In this document: one piece after another, positions 25,214 through 37,107 of the stretch | Layout: each line of letters opens with the position of its first letter | Numbering within the stretch: position 1 is the first letter of the stretch | Assembly (NCBI GenBank): GCA_019914945.1 | Contig: CM034112.1 | Coordinates: 3,991,001-4,055,000 of the forward strand | From: Typha latifolia | Taxonomy: Eukaryota > Streptophyta > Magnoliopsida > Poales > Typhaceae | Length of the DNA: 64,000 nt | Direction: 5' to 3' | Notes under the pieces: model-generated | Databases searched by the model: none | The model's input: the letters and a program-made list of their open reading frames with translations, nothing else | Told to the model about the DNA's origin: nothing | Position numbers and translations under genes: made by a program

Positions 25214-26566
25214 TCACTCTAGTTCAATTTCATCAGCCTTCATTTTATTTTTTGCATTGTCAAGTTGTTTAGAAAGATCTTTGACACGTTCAAGTTCCAA
25301 TTTGTACTTCTCCTCAAATTGAATTCTTTCTAGTTCGATTACCTTGAGTCGTTGAAGTAGTCTAAGATTGCTTTTCTTGAGTTTAAACGACTCCAGGTAC
25401 AGGTCATTATATGCCTTTTGAATTTCAGATTCATCTTCCTCAGCTGGTAACATATCCTGATCATCTGTACTATCAGTAACAAAAACAGAATCGATATTAA
25501 ATAGAGAAGAGGCAAAAGCAACAAAGTTTTCTTCGTCTTTTCCAGAATCATCATTAGATTCATCTGAGTCATCCCAAGTAACTTTCATAGTTTTACCCTT
25601 CTTCTTAAGGCGATTAGGGCATTTTTGTGCTATGTGACCAAAACCAGAACATTCAAAACATCGAACTTTATTCTCAGAATTCTTATTTTTATATTTGACA
25701 CTATTGTTGCTCACACCTATATTCGAACTCGCAATATTCTTCTTTTTCACAAAAGCTTTGCTTTTCTCAAGTTTTTCAGCATTCAACTTGTTTGGCTTCC
25801 AAAAGAATTTATTAAACTTTTTGACGAACATGGCCAACATCTCAACATGTAAATCACCTTCATCATCAGACTCCTCTATAATTTCTTCAACTGTGGATAG
25901 AGCAATCCCTTTGGACTTCCTCGGTTTTAAAAGACTAGACTCAAATGTTTGTAGATTTCCTACCAACTGTTCAACTTTCATAGAATCGATATCCTTACTT
26001 TCCTCAATAGCTGTAACTTTCGCCTAAAACCTCTCTAGAAGAGACCTAAGGATCTTATGGACAATTCTATTTTCAGGAATTTTCTTTCCTAGGTTGAAAC
26101 TGGAGTTGACTATATTGCTCAGTTTTGCATAGAACTCATCAAATGTCTCATTCTCCTCTATACGTAGAGTTTCAAAACTAGTAGTCAACCTCTGAAGTTT
26201 AGAAAGTTTTACAGCCATAGTTCCTTCGTGAGTAGTTTCTAAGATCGTCCAAGCTTATTTTGCTATCTCACAAGTAAAAATTCTTCTAAATTCTTCCGAG
26301 GAAACACAACTAAAAATTGTATTTATTGTCTTGCTATTCCATCCAACTTTTTCATAGTCTGACCTATCCCATGACTCTATTGGTTTATCAGCAAGTTTAT
26401 CATCCACCATGTACATTGGTGGACTCCAACCGTTCACAACGGCAAACCATACTCGTTCATCTATAGACTTCAAGTAGGCTTTTATCCTATCTTTCCAATA
26501 TCCATAATTTGATCCATCTAGGATAGGAGGTCTAATAGATGATGGTCCATCTCTATGAAAATCCAT
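25214..26566 (-). pseudogene. Copia gag with zinc knuckle
   Basis: It starts MDFHRDGPSSIRPPILDGSNY at 26566, followed by YWKDRIKAYLKSIDERVW and KTINTIFSCVSSEEFRRI, the N-terminal gag blocks of plant copia. Stops break it near 26255 and 26024. The last frame (25981-25214) has the CCHC knuckle CFECSGFGHIAQKC, an acidic stretch, and a C-terminal coiled coil. The coat protein would form particles around the element RNA. Confidence 0.9.
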
Positions 26567-26601
26567 GCCTATCTGATCTCTCTCAAAGAGTGAGAGAACC
26601 C

Positions 26602-26613
26602 GCTCTGATACCA
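26602..26613 (-). other. Copia primer-binding site (initiator tRNA-Met)
   Basis: The minus strand reads TGGTATCAGAGC, the usual plant copia primer-binding site, two bases after the end of the 5' LTR. Confidence 0.95.
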
Positions 26614-26615
26614 AT

Positions 26616-27551
26616 TGAAAAACCCCTAGACACAAGTATGTATCTAAATACTAGGCAATAATATCACTCGTTCGCTTAAATAAAAGTCCGTAGAAATATT
26701 AAGAACGAAAGCAGAGATGAACGCCAAGATTTTAACGTAGAAAAACCCAAACGAGAAAAAACCACGGATCCAAACTCGGATCAAAACCAATCACTAGAAT
26801 AGTAGCAGTTACAAGACTGACTCACAAAACAACCCGTCGATCCAAAAGACTTTGTTCCTCTCAGTCTTGCTCGCTAGAACCCACGATTCACTGCTTCTCG
26901 TGATTGAAGTCCAACCTCAGTAACCCTCGAGATTGATCTTTCGTCTAGATAGCCCTTAAGATGAAAGATTAACTTTTGTAGATGAGTGGAACCTTGTTAG
27001 TTGAAGAACCGATGTAGCCTCAAGAAGTCTCCTTCAATAATCCTTCTTCAATCCCCCTAGAGATAGGGTATCACAATCCTTATATATGATCTCCAAGATA
27101 AAGCCAAATCCAAGTCTTATCCGTACTCACGAAAGTTCAAATTTTATCAAACTTTGTTGGTGCGTTCGAACGCGGCCCGGGTGCGTTCGAACGGCATGAC
27201 TTGATCTCAGGTGCGTTCGAACGGGCCCGAGTGCGTTCGAACGCGACAACTTGAATTCTTCAGGTTGTGTTCGAACGCGTTTGTGAACGTAGCTCTCGGT
27301 CTGTGTGAACGCAGTACCCGCATTCGAACGTGTTTGTGAACGCAACTCTCGGTCTATGTGAACGCAAGCACCCGCGTTCGAACGCGTTTGTGAACGCACT
27401 GCGTTTGAACGCGTTTGTGAACGCGGTGTGAACTCAACAGCTTTTCTCCAATAATTTTGCAATTCTTCAAACCAGAGATATTCTAGACTTGTATAAAGCT
27501 CATATACATGTAAAAATACACTTAGCATATTTTGTACACAATTGCTAATAA
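26616..27551 (-). repeat. Copia 5' LTR, outer end truncated
   Basis: About 936 bp. It carries one or two more units of the TTCGAA array (27160-27415) than the other LTR. Similarity stops at about 27551, roughly 14 bp short of the expected terminus. Confidence 0.9.
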
Positions 27552-27702
27552 ATATTATGGAAAACATAGATACCCTCTAAAGATGATTAATATTTAATGT
27601 TCAACTTGTCAAAGATAATTAAATAACAAGAATAACATAAATTAACACAATTTTGAGGATAACTAATCCATTTGGAGCATGAGGCCCACAACAATAGCCT
27701 AG

Positions 27703-28211
27703 TGTTACGAACTAGATATGGAACTATCTATTCGTAGAAAAATTATGATTTTTTTATGAGCGATAGGCTCACATGTTAGGGTTCTTTTGGGTCTAGTTTG
27801 AGTGGATTTATTGATGTTGTGGCGGTCGTCAGAGGGTGGTTGACAGCCGTGGGATGGTGAAAGTTGGTTATATGATAAAATGGCTCATGAGAGGAGGAGC
27901 GGATTAAGATTTGGTAGCTTGGTAGGGTTTCTAAAGTTAAGATCCACTCTTAGAATAATAGATGGCTACGATTAAAAGATAAAAGTAAGATAAATAAATT
28001 AGCTAAACTTGATATTCATTCAACGATGATAATTAACTCATGACTTCTCCTATATATAAGTATAGAGTCATAGTGATTAAAGTTTGATTTGCTGTATTTT
28101 GCTTACATCCGTGGATTATCCACTTTAATTTAAATATAAAAGCAATCGATAAAATCAACTAACCAGACTCAACTCGACTTAACCTAATTGATTTGATTTG
28201 GGCCGCAACCA
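27703..28211 (+). repeat. Solo LTR-like copy of the gag-only element family
   Basis: It starts TGTTACGAAC and contains AAAAATTATGATT, GTGGCGGTCGTC, GATCCACTCTTA and ATTATCCACTTTA, blocks shared with the LTRs at 8179, 10915 and 57543. The right end is diverged (GCCGCAACCA) and I could not find a target duplication. Confidence 0.65.
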
Positions 28212-31200
28212 ACTTGGGCTGGCCTACAGCCCAACCCACCAATTAGGTTGGGCCACCAACCAAGCCCAACAATCCAAGCCGAAGCTGGGCTAGCCTAGCC
28301 CATCCCATTCTTCTCCTTCTTCTCCTTGATAGAATACCAGCCAAGAGAGAAGAAAAGAGGTGGTTGTCGGTAGTCACCACAACTAGCAGCTAAGGTCAAC
28401 TAACCAAAACTCTCGTGGGCCAAGGAGGAAGGCATGAGGCACGACTTGATCAAAGGTGAAATAGGGGTTCACCTCGATGAGAAAAGGCTTGACGACAAAG
28501 GGAAGAGCAAATCGGCAAACCATTAGGGAGATCCACATAAAAACTAAACTAAAAGGACGAGGAGGTCGAGAGGAGTGCGTAAAGCCCAAAGCTTGGCCGA
28601 CTAGGGTGGCTGAAGGCAAGGGGATACCTTCTCCATGACTGGGCCATGAGAGGCCTAAGGGGTGACACAAAATGCTTCATCCCAAGAAGGGGAAGGTTCC
28701 AACTAGATATCAAGAGGAGATGCCAATGGAGAAGCCAAAAATATGCTTATAAGTCAGCAATGAGAGGCTACAAGATGTAGGCTCCACCAAATGCCTCGGG
28801 TACCTAAGAAGGGTATACAAGGAAAGAGGATGCCAAGAGAAAACTTCTCAGACCAGTGGGAGAGGCATGGGGTTGCTGGTCTACCGATTTCCTAACAAGG
28901 TCAGAACATTAAAGAAAAGGGGAAACAAATTAACCACGCTACTAAACTAAAACTAATTTGAAAGAAAGGTAAAGGACTCACCAGCAATTCGAACCATAGG
29001 GTGGCGGGCCCTAATGGTGCTTGGCAGCAACAAAGGTGTGGCAAGAAAGAAAAGGGAGAAAAGAAGACCGTGAATAGGGGAGGAAATAAAAGAGAGAAAA
29101 AAATGAGGGGATAAGGCAGCGCACATATGCTCAACTTTGATTTTTTTTTCTCAGGATGTCACAGCAACCTCTCTATTGGAGTTGCCAGTGAGCCATCTTC
29201 CTTTCTTGCGTGTTAACCCTTCAGTTTGGAGTTTGAAGTTCAATGAACTTCCTAGTCTAGAAGCTCTAGCAGGGGTATTGGGCTTCATCTTGGAGCCTTC
29301 CCTATATGGTGAGGCCTGATTTAGGCCATCTATGGGTGTTCTATTAGCAGTCGGTTAACCTATAGTGGCTTCTCCATCATCCTCTATGGACCATGACAAC
29401 CTCCGACGACTTTTCCTTTTTGACTCCACTCTCACCTTATCACTTATAGTGTCATTTTTTCTCTCTTCGACGCCAAATCCATCTTAACCTCGGCCTTTCT
29501 CACTCCCGTTGATAGCCACCTCATGCTTGCTGATTCAAGCCACTTTTTTCTTCTTTGTTAGCCAACCTTTCACTTGACCCTAGTCGTCGGCCATTTATTG
29601 GTATTCATCGGCGATCATCCTCTCCATTATGGGGCCTTGGGTGCGAGCGAGGAAGGGGAAGGGGATGAATCCTTTCTTCCTTCCCTCATTTCCCTATTTT
29701 GATTGCTAGAAGCCTAGCGTGGGTTGCGAGCTAGGCTAGACTGACCTCATGAGAGTTGCAGGCTGGCCTGAGCCCAGTGTGGAGTGTGAGCTTGGCTAGC
29801 CCAAGCGCATGCAGGTTATGCCTAGTCCCTTTTTGGCCTAAGCCTATCCTATTTCTGAGTGGGTCTTTGCTAAGTCTGTCGTGGGTGGTCTTAGCATTTT
29901 TATTATTTATTATAAATTGGGAGAAGTTGGTGGAAACTCAGCTTTTGTCATAGACCTTCCTAGGACCAGCGCGAACCTAGTTAGAGTGATGTCACTAGGG
30001 AATTTAACGTATTTAGGCAAGTGAACTCCTTTTTTGTTGTTATGAATTGATAGATTGTATGCTAGAACAATTTACATATGATATGGTAGCTTTAGCATTA
30101 ATAGTTGCACATATTGATTTAGCATGATGATAATATTTTCCATTATACTTGTTGTTTGGCATGTTAATTCTTTGCTTATATATCATTTATAATACAACAC
30201 CTAATTATCCTATGATGATGATGTTCTCGATTATGCTTGTCGATGTATTGATATTCGGCTTACATGATAGCATGACACTTTCACATGTGCACTATCTTGA
30301 GAAGTGTGACCTATACATTGGTAGTACTCGATACTTTCTCAACTATGATAAAGGGTGAAAAAAATTATACTATTAGTATTATATAGTAGGGTATAAGTTT
30401 GAGGTCTCAATTTGTAGAATCCCAGATAATTAGACATGTCATTCGCTAAATGATGAGAGATTATATTGTTGATTGGTGAAGGTAAAAAACCCTGGGTATT
30501 AAAGCAAAATGAGGGTGGGATGGTGTGGACCTAGCGGTGATGCAGGGTTAGAGCTTCTATAAGTAGCAGCTCATGACTTCCGCATAGAGTGGATAGCATC
30601 GATGCATGATATTGACTTATGGTGATACGGCCTACAACTAAGTTCTTTAGTCTACAATGATGATCAATCAGATTGCGATGATGAATAATCATTGAACTAT
30701 TCACTGGGTATAGGCAAACGATTCTACCACCAAGGTTACCCTCCGTCTTGGAGGCGTTATTGTTAGGTCAAGTACGTGTATTAGTTGGTCGACCTGTTAT
30801 TGGATAAGTACAAATGTCAACCAAAGGGCCTAATGTTGGGTGGATGATGTGAATTTATTATTATAGTAAAAGTTAGCATGCAGGGGAGTCAAAACAATGC
30901 TAGCTAATATAGTTTGATGCATACCTTATGTTTTAAAATATGAGTTGATATTTATGTATTTGTAGTTGTCATGTTGGGTGATAATCTATAAATATTATCG
31001 TGTTATGCACTCTTTATGCTTTACTGCTACTAGTGATAGTGTCACTTACTTAGCATTAGGCTCATCTATATTTGGTATATAATCCAAACTGATCATGGTC
31101 ATGGCAGAAGCTTTTGTAACAATCCTTTTTGTGAGGCATTAGGCCTCCTTTATCACTTATTTTTCTTATAACATTATAAAAATGTATTTTTTCCCCTTGT

Positions 31201-33542
31201 TATAGATTAAATCTTGCATGCACTCTTATATTTTAGGGCTCCACCCATCTTTGTATTATTGATAGACTTGATATGGCCTACAAGCTGGTGATGGTGTATT
31301 CATTGTTAACTCTTTCAGCATATATGTAGGTCTCACGTGAGGGCAACCTCACGTGAGAGACACGTCGAAGGTTTAGGGTGTTTTATCTAGTGTGATGGCA
31401 ACTTTAGATGGCCCCTTATCTGGGGTGACGACAATTTCAAAGGGCCTCTCTTCTATTCAAGGTTATTTTCGCTCTTCCACTTTGATCTCCCAACACGTTA
31501 ATGAAATCTTTGGCCTTCAAGTTTAATATAAATTAACTTTGGTAATATATTACGGGCTTCTTTTATACATTACCACCACTTCACCCGTTGGATAATGAGA
31601 AAGGCACTCGTTAGCGGCCAGAACTTGAAATGCTCCATATACCAAGCCTGTGTGACAAAGATCATGGATGAACTTCGATGATCTAAAAAATTATGCTAAC
31701 AATACGGATTATTGAACAATACTTATAGTAAGCACTAGAGAGCATCAAGAGATATATATTTCAGTTGGTTCTATCCTCTATTATTTTCTGCAACTTGGTT
31801 ATAGTGGTAATAAGGGAGGGATAGCTTGGGATTATTATTATGCATGCGCCCAAGAATATGAATGGATGTCTTTCAATACTAAGCTAACTCTATCGAGCAA
31901 GCATAGTTGTACTTTTGAAATAGAATACTAATAAATATGTACAATATGTACAACCTAACAAAATTGAGGATGTTCGCTTTCAAATTACTATTGAGCAGAC
32001 GTTGTTAAACAAATTCCTAGCTCTCTTGGTTGATTTCCCTAGTGCTATCAACATGTGTTTGTAAAAAAGGAACTCATTTGAAAAAAGTTTCCTCCTCTTT
32101 CTTCACATCTTTCTTCACCGACTTCTCTAATTGGACATATCAGAATGAATATAATCACCTTCCAATCACAAACCCAGTATAATAGTAGTCTCCTTCTCCT
32201 TCAAATAAACATGGTGGTCCTAAGAACAAATACGGTTCAAAATTTTTCGGGAATTAATAATGTATGTCAATAACAGTTGGTGCTTGAAACACTAAGAGAT
32301 TCTTGCATGAATGAGGAAAATTATTAGTGAAATTAGCATTATGTGGGAAAGGAGCAACACGTTAGTTTGTAAGTTTGCTCTTATGTTTGAAACAGTAATT
32401 ACACATTAAAAATTAATCTATTTATTTGAAAAGGAAATGGATGGTTGTTGCAATGCCAGTGAGGAATAGAAGAATGGATGAAATCCATTGTGTATCTCTC
32501 ATATCCATCGATTTAAGAAAAATATGTAATTTTATTATTACGATCCAAGTCAGAGTTGAATCTGAATATGAATCTGCCCTTGTTTGATAAGCTTATTATT
32601 TTATTTCTTATTCCGTTTTACTTATTTTAAGACTATTATATTTTCTATAAATAAGGCTATATGACTTGTAACCTAGGCATAAGTTGAATTATTGAATAAA
32701 CATTATTTATTCTATCTCTCTCTATCTCCCTATCCCTCTCGGCTATGGTCATATCTTTCGCCTCCAATTTCTCCCCCTTGTCTTTCTTTATTTCGGTCAT
32801 CTCTACCTCTCGTACCTATACTACAATCGTCGGCCAATCATAATTATCAGCCATCTACTCGTGTTTGCAAATCACCACCATCATCTCTTGTCGAGCCACT
32901 TTTATCAACTACTTGATCTCCGCTCTATCATCACTACCACCCCGTAGCCGGCCACTATCCTAGTCGAGTTTCATGTGTAGCTCATAGAAACTTTTCCACC
33001 ATCATATGAACTATCAACTAGATCCACAACTCATGGTCCTACCTTTACTCCAACCATCACTGGTTGGCCTCCTTCAATCCATAGATGCCTAGTGAATCCC
33101 TAAAAGGCACAAATGTATCGTTAACTACTAGAGACCAGTTACATTAGTTCCCTCACAATATACAAAAATTTTAGTTTAGTTGCACAAGTAAAGGTAAATT
33201 TAATATTAGTTACAGGCTTAGAAAGGGTCCATATGTGTGGGGCTCAAGGCAGGCACGCAAGAGCTCGCCGCCATCTCGAAATCTCCAAATTATAGCCAGC
33301 TAATATAAGTCCTGGTCAAACTAGAGATATCCAACTTTAGGTGCAATAGTGGACGAGGAGATCTAATAATCACGGGGATGGGATGGTAACTAATTGTTCT
33401 AAAAACTACACTAAAACTCTCCTTCAATTTTTCCTTCCTTTTTTTGTCCATATTCTTTTTAATGTCAAAGCATCCGAATTAAAGATTAGGATTCAATGCG
33501 GGCTAACTTTGTAAAAGCCGATCTAAACATGCTTTTGAAAGT
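28212..33542. other. Repeat-derived stretch without a recognisable gene
   Basis: 28212-29163 ends GGATGTCACA and may be the tail of a Tekay-like LTR. 28.9-29.1 kb is purine-rich. 29.2-31.3 kb has short resemblances to LTR sequence in either orientation. 32530-33250 looks like an LTR, with TATA-like CTATAAATAAGG near 32646 and an AATAAA-like signal near 32696. A G-box inverted repeat sits at 31331-31358. No open frame here resembles a known protein. Confidence 0.45.
31331..31358. repeat. Perfect 12-bp inverted repeat of G-box motifs
   Basis: Arms TCTCACGTGAGG and CCTCACGTGAGA are separated by GCAA. Each arm contains CACGTG, the plant bZIP/bHLH G-box core. Confidence 0.9.
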
Positions 33543-33550
33543 GTGTTAAT

Positions 33551-34108
33551 TAGGGGTGAAAATGGGTCGGATTAACTCCGATCCGACCCGCTATCCGACC
33601 CGATTCGGATTGGATTCGGATAAAAAATTTCTATCCGATTCGGATACAGATAGAGTTTTTGGATATAGATTCGGATAAGGGTCGGATATATTTTTCGGAT
33701 TCGGATACAGATATCGGATATCTATTTACCCGCATATTTTTTAAAATAATTTACAATTTTTAGTTTGCTTATTTAAATAGTAAATATTAATATTGTTACT
33801 AATAATACATTATATATTATTTATAGAGATTAATTTCTCTAATTTTACATATTTGACATACAAAAAATTTATTTGTTATAAAACTCTTAATATTTTTGTG
33901 TTAATTATATCTAAATAAAATATTATAATTCTTTTAAATTTAATCAATATCCGTTCGATTCTCTATCCGAAAATTATTTGTATCCATTTAGTTAGGATAT
34001 GGTTTTAAATTTTGCTATCCGTCCAATATCCGTATCTGAATCCGTATCCGGACTAAAAATATAGATCCGGATATAGGTTGAGAACTATCCTATCCGTTTT
34101 CACCCCTA
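33551..34108. mobile_element. Non-autonomous hAT-type transposon (558 bp)
   Basis: It begins TAGGGGTGAAAATGGG and ends CGTTTTCACCCCTA, giving a 12-bp terminal inverted repeat. The flanks carry a perfect 8-bp duplication GTGTTAAT (33543-33550 and 34109-34116). The interior is built from repeated GGATTCGGATA-like words and has no coding capacity. The 8-bp duplication and short TIR are hallmarks of the hAT superfamily. Confidence 0.9.
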
Positions 34109-34546
34109 GTGTTAATGCATGAATCCCACATGTCTGGCAATTCTAATTATAATTAGTCAAATTGAACTATCGTTATATATCTTTCAAGCATGATAGGAGT
34201 CGTTGAATTTATAAATGGATGCGTTGGCACAAGCACTCGAAATTAACCTCAATTAAGCACTAATTTATACTAGCAGTGTTTTACTCTGCTTCAAAAACAA
34301 TTGTTCACAAGAGTGTTAGAAAACAAAAGGGAAAGAAAAAGTGATAATTATTATTTTTCAAGTTGTTCTTTTCTACTCACCTCTAGGTCCTTTATATAGG
34401 TTTATCAAAGGGTAACACAAAGGATCATAACTTACCACCATTAAGACATAAAAGTTACATATGGTGTAACACAATATGGGGTTTTTCCCTAAGGTGGTCA
34501 TCCACCAACATTACAAGCATTTACAACATTCCTCCATGAACCTGAT

Positions 34547-34567
34547 TATATATATATATATATATAT
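34547..34567. repeat. (TA)n microsatellite
   Basis: About ten TA units. Confidence 0.9.
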
Positions 34568-34920
34568 GGGGAAAACCTTTTAAATATCAAAGGAGAGTAC
34601 ATAATTCATACTTGCACTATATAACCTTGATAAGTAAAACTCAATGGGAAAAATCTTAGCGAAGGAAGAAAATACAACGTGCAAATATTCTTTAATTACT
34701 TCCAGTAATTGATAGATAAGTTCTCCAGTAATTCAGCATGAGAAATCCTTGAGGGATGACTTATTCTAAGTCATCGCAACAAAGAGAATTCTACCATTCA
34801 TTCTATGGCAAATCTTTCCAAGGGTAATATGGAAAAATAACCATCACCACCTACCTCTTGATCTTACTGCGGAAAGTAACTTCTCCTTTCTAGTAGACAT
34901 ATTCTTCAGTTTTTCTTATT

Positions 34921-35046
<126 letters not shown>

Positions 35047-35384
35047 TTTTGATCTTATAAAAACATCACCTTAAGGATACTTATCTTAGAATATAGTCAA
35101 AATATTCATGCAGATAAGATTCCTTGCAAATATAGATAAAAGGAGTCAATTTGCAATGATATAAACCAAAAAAGATTCTTTGCAAATTATGCCTAAAATA
35201 TTAGGTGATTTTGCAAAAATAAAATTATAAAGAGAAATCTTTTATTGTCGTTAACATCCTATGATATAATAGTTATCATTGGACCATCGATATTTTTCTT
35301 TAAATCTCTCAAAAATATTTTGAATTAATAGAATAGAAAATTTTGTATTACTTTTTAAATATTAAAATAAAAGGAAATTGATCA

Positions 35385-36345
35385 AAACATCCTACATTTT
35401 ATTTTTATTATCGTTTGAACCTACCTTATCAGTATTTATCATTCGACACAAGTATTATAGGTTTAATCCTTAAAAACACTATGAGATAAACTTAATTTGA
35501 CGGGAGTTAATGGATTGGAGAATATTGTATTAATTTTAAAAATAAAAAAGTTAAATATCTAAATTATTTCTCATTTTATTCTAAAATCGATAGCAGAGGA
35601 GTAGTGATGATGGTCATGCGCAGTACTGGTGGTAGATCTAGAAGGTGTAGATAGAGGGGATAATGATAGCTAGGGTGGTGGTAATGATGTAGGTAGATCC
35701 AAGATTTATAGGAGAAGAGGCAGGCGATGTTGGACGGACGATAACCTTAACTTGAGAGAACAAAAAGGAAGGAGATTAAGAGAGACTAGAGGTGAAAGAA
35801 GAAGCAAAATTGATTCCTAAATTACGCTGCGCTCTGTATATTTATTTGAGGCATACCTAATGACCTAAAATTATTTAAGTCATAACCCTAAACAAACAAA
35901 TCAAAAGAATCCTAATAAGATTGAAATCGATGTCCAAATGTTCAAATGCCATTAGTTGGGTCTTCGTATGTCTCGACAAAGGTGGTCTCAGGTTTGGGTG
36001 TTTGAAAGTCTCAATAGGGTCATAAAGCTAGGGGGTTCTAGGTATTCGAACATCTAAGTTTGAAACAAAAAGTTCTCCAAAAATAGCAATTACTAAATCT
36101 ATATAAACAGGTTCGATCCAACGAATCCAATATCTCCCATGAGATGACCCAATTAGGCTCGAATCACATAAGTTATTCAATGGCATACTAATCATTTTCA
36201 CTTATGATTAAGTTAACTAATGTACATGATAAAAATAATAACATTGAGATATCTTTTAGGATTAAAGCTACAATGCAAGGGCGTCGAATGATAAATATTG
36301 ATAAGATAGGATGCAAATAATAATAAAAGCAATATAATTAAAATT
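35385..36345. mobile_element. Fold-back element with long diverged inverted ends
   Basis: The stretch 35385-35500 is the approximate reverse complement of 36240-36345. The shared core is CTTATCARTATTTATCATTCGA. The interior (35590-35830) is purine-rich and carries no gene. A related single arm occurs at 38735-38860. The exact borders and target duplication were not resolved. Confidence 0.6.
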
Positions 36346-36616
36346 TTCTTATAGAAATATCTAAAATATTCCTCGTTTGACTTTAAAAACTTATTCTATA
36401 TTTAACTTTTACGTTAATTGTAAAAAAAAACTTACCTAGATAACTAATTTTAAAATTATTTTACATCTATAGGTACGTAGAGTGTAAATATTAATAATAA
36501 AAGAAAAGAAAGAGGTGTTTCTTGTAAATTTCCCCCAAAGAAAGAATAAAAGAAATCACCGTTGGCGGCCACAGCTGACTCCCTAGTCTTCGTATTCCTT
36601 TCGCTCGTTCTCCCAC

Positions 36617-36617
36617 A

Positions 36618-36677
<60 letters not shown>
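36617..36677. repeat. (TC)n microsatellite in a probable 5' UTR
   Basis: About 30 TC units, 170 bp upstream of the start codon of the small membrane protein gene. Confidence 0.95.
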
Positions 36678-36680
<3 letters not shown>

Positions 36681-36846
36681 CTCCTCGTCTGCCGCCTTGA
36701 TAGACCAAACACATCCCTTAAACGAAGACCCTCCTTCCTCCTCTTAAACCTCCACGGACGACCACCTTCGCCACCATCATAAATCCATCTACCCCCACGT
36801 CACCACCGCCGCCGCCGCCGCCACTGCCGCGAAGGCCGAGAAGCCG

Positions 36847-37107
36847 ATGCTGATGCCGAAACCGATACTGATACTGTTCAACTTCTTCTTGCTTCTAGTT
36901 ACTCTCTTGGGGGTATCCATATTGGTTTGGTGGAGTCTCGTCTTCCACCCTTCCAATCGGCAGCTATGGATGGTTCCCGCCGGCTTGGTCTTCGCTGGCA
37001 CGCCGGTCATCGTTTGGTTTTCGCTCCTCGCTTCCTCGTCCGGCACCGGCCGGTGGCAAGAACAAGGTAAGGTGGTTGGATTGGTGGGTGAGAGTAATAA
37101 TGTGTAA
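36847..37107 (+). CDS. Probable small two-helix membrane protein
   Basis: Up to 86 residues from the first in-frame ATG; the frame upstream is open to 36748 but has no ATG. A hydrophobic helix spans residues 5-30 (ILILFNFFLLLVTLLG). The motif FHPSNRQLWMVPAGLV leads into a second helix ending IVWFSLLAS. I recall similar short plant proteins with FHP..RQLWMVP between two helices, but no function is known to me. The sequence CAAG|GTAAGG at 37066/37067 is a good splice donor. If it is used, the last 13 residues are replaced by a downstream exon that I could not find. GC-rich coding sequence after a TC-rich leader fits a real plant gene. Confidence 0.6.
   Translation: MLMPKPILILFNFFLLLVTLLGVSILVWWSLVFHPSNRQLWMVPAGLVFAGTPVIVWFSLLASSSGTGRWQEQGKVVGLVGESNNV

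Larger units (their letters stand above)
19520..27551 (-). mobile_element. Ty1/copia LTR retrotransposon, degenerate (possibly Sire/Maximus type)
   Basis: The order on the minus strand is 5' LTR (27551-26616), primer-binding site (26613-26602), gag (26566 to about 25214), integrase (25117-23723), reverse transcriptase and RNase H (about 23720-22163), a non-coding 1.9-kb stretch, a polypurine tract (20313-20303) and the 3' LTR (20300-19520). The integrase-before-RT order identifies copia. The gag zinc knuckle and the long non-coding stretch before the 3' LTR suggest the Sire lineage, but this is inference. Stops and frameshifts interrupt every coding part. Both outermost LTR ends are missing, so no target duplication can be found. 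Confidence 0.9.
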
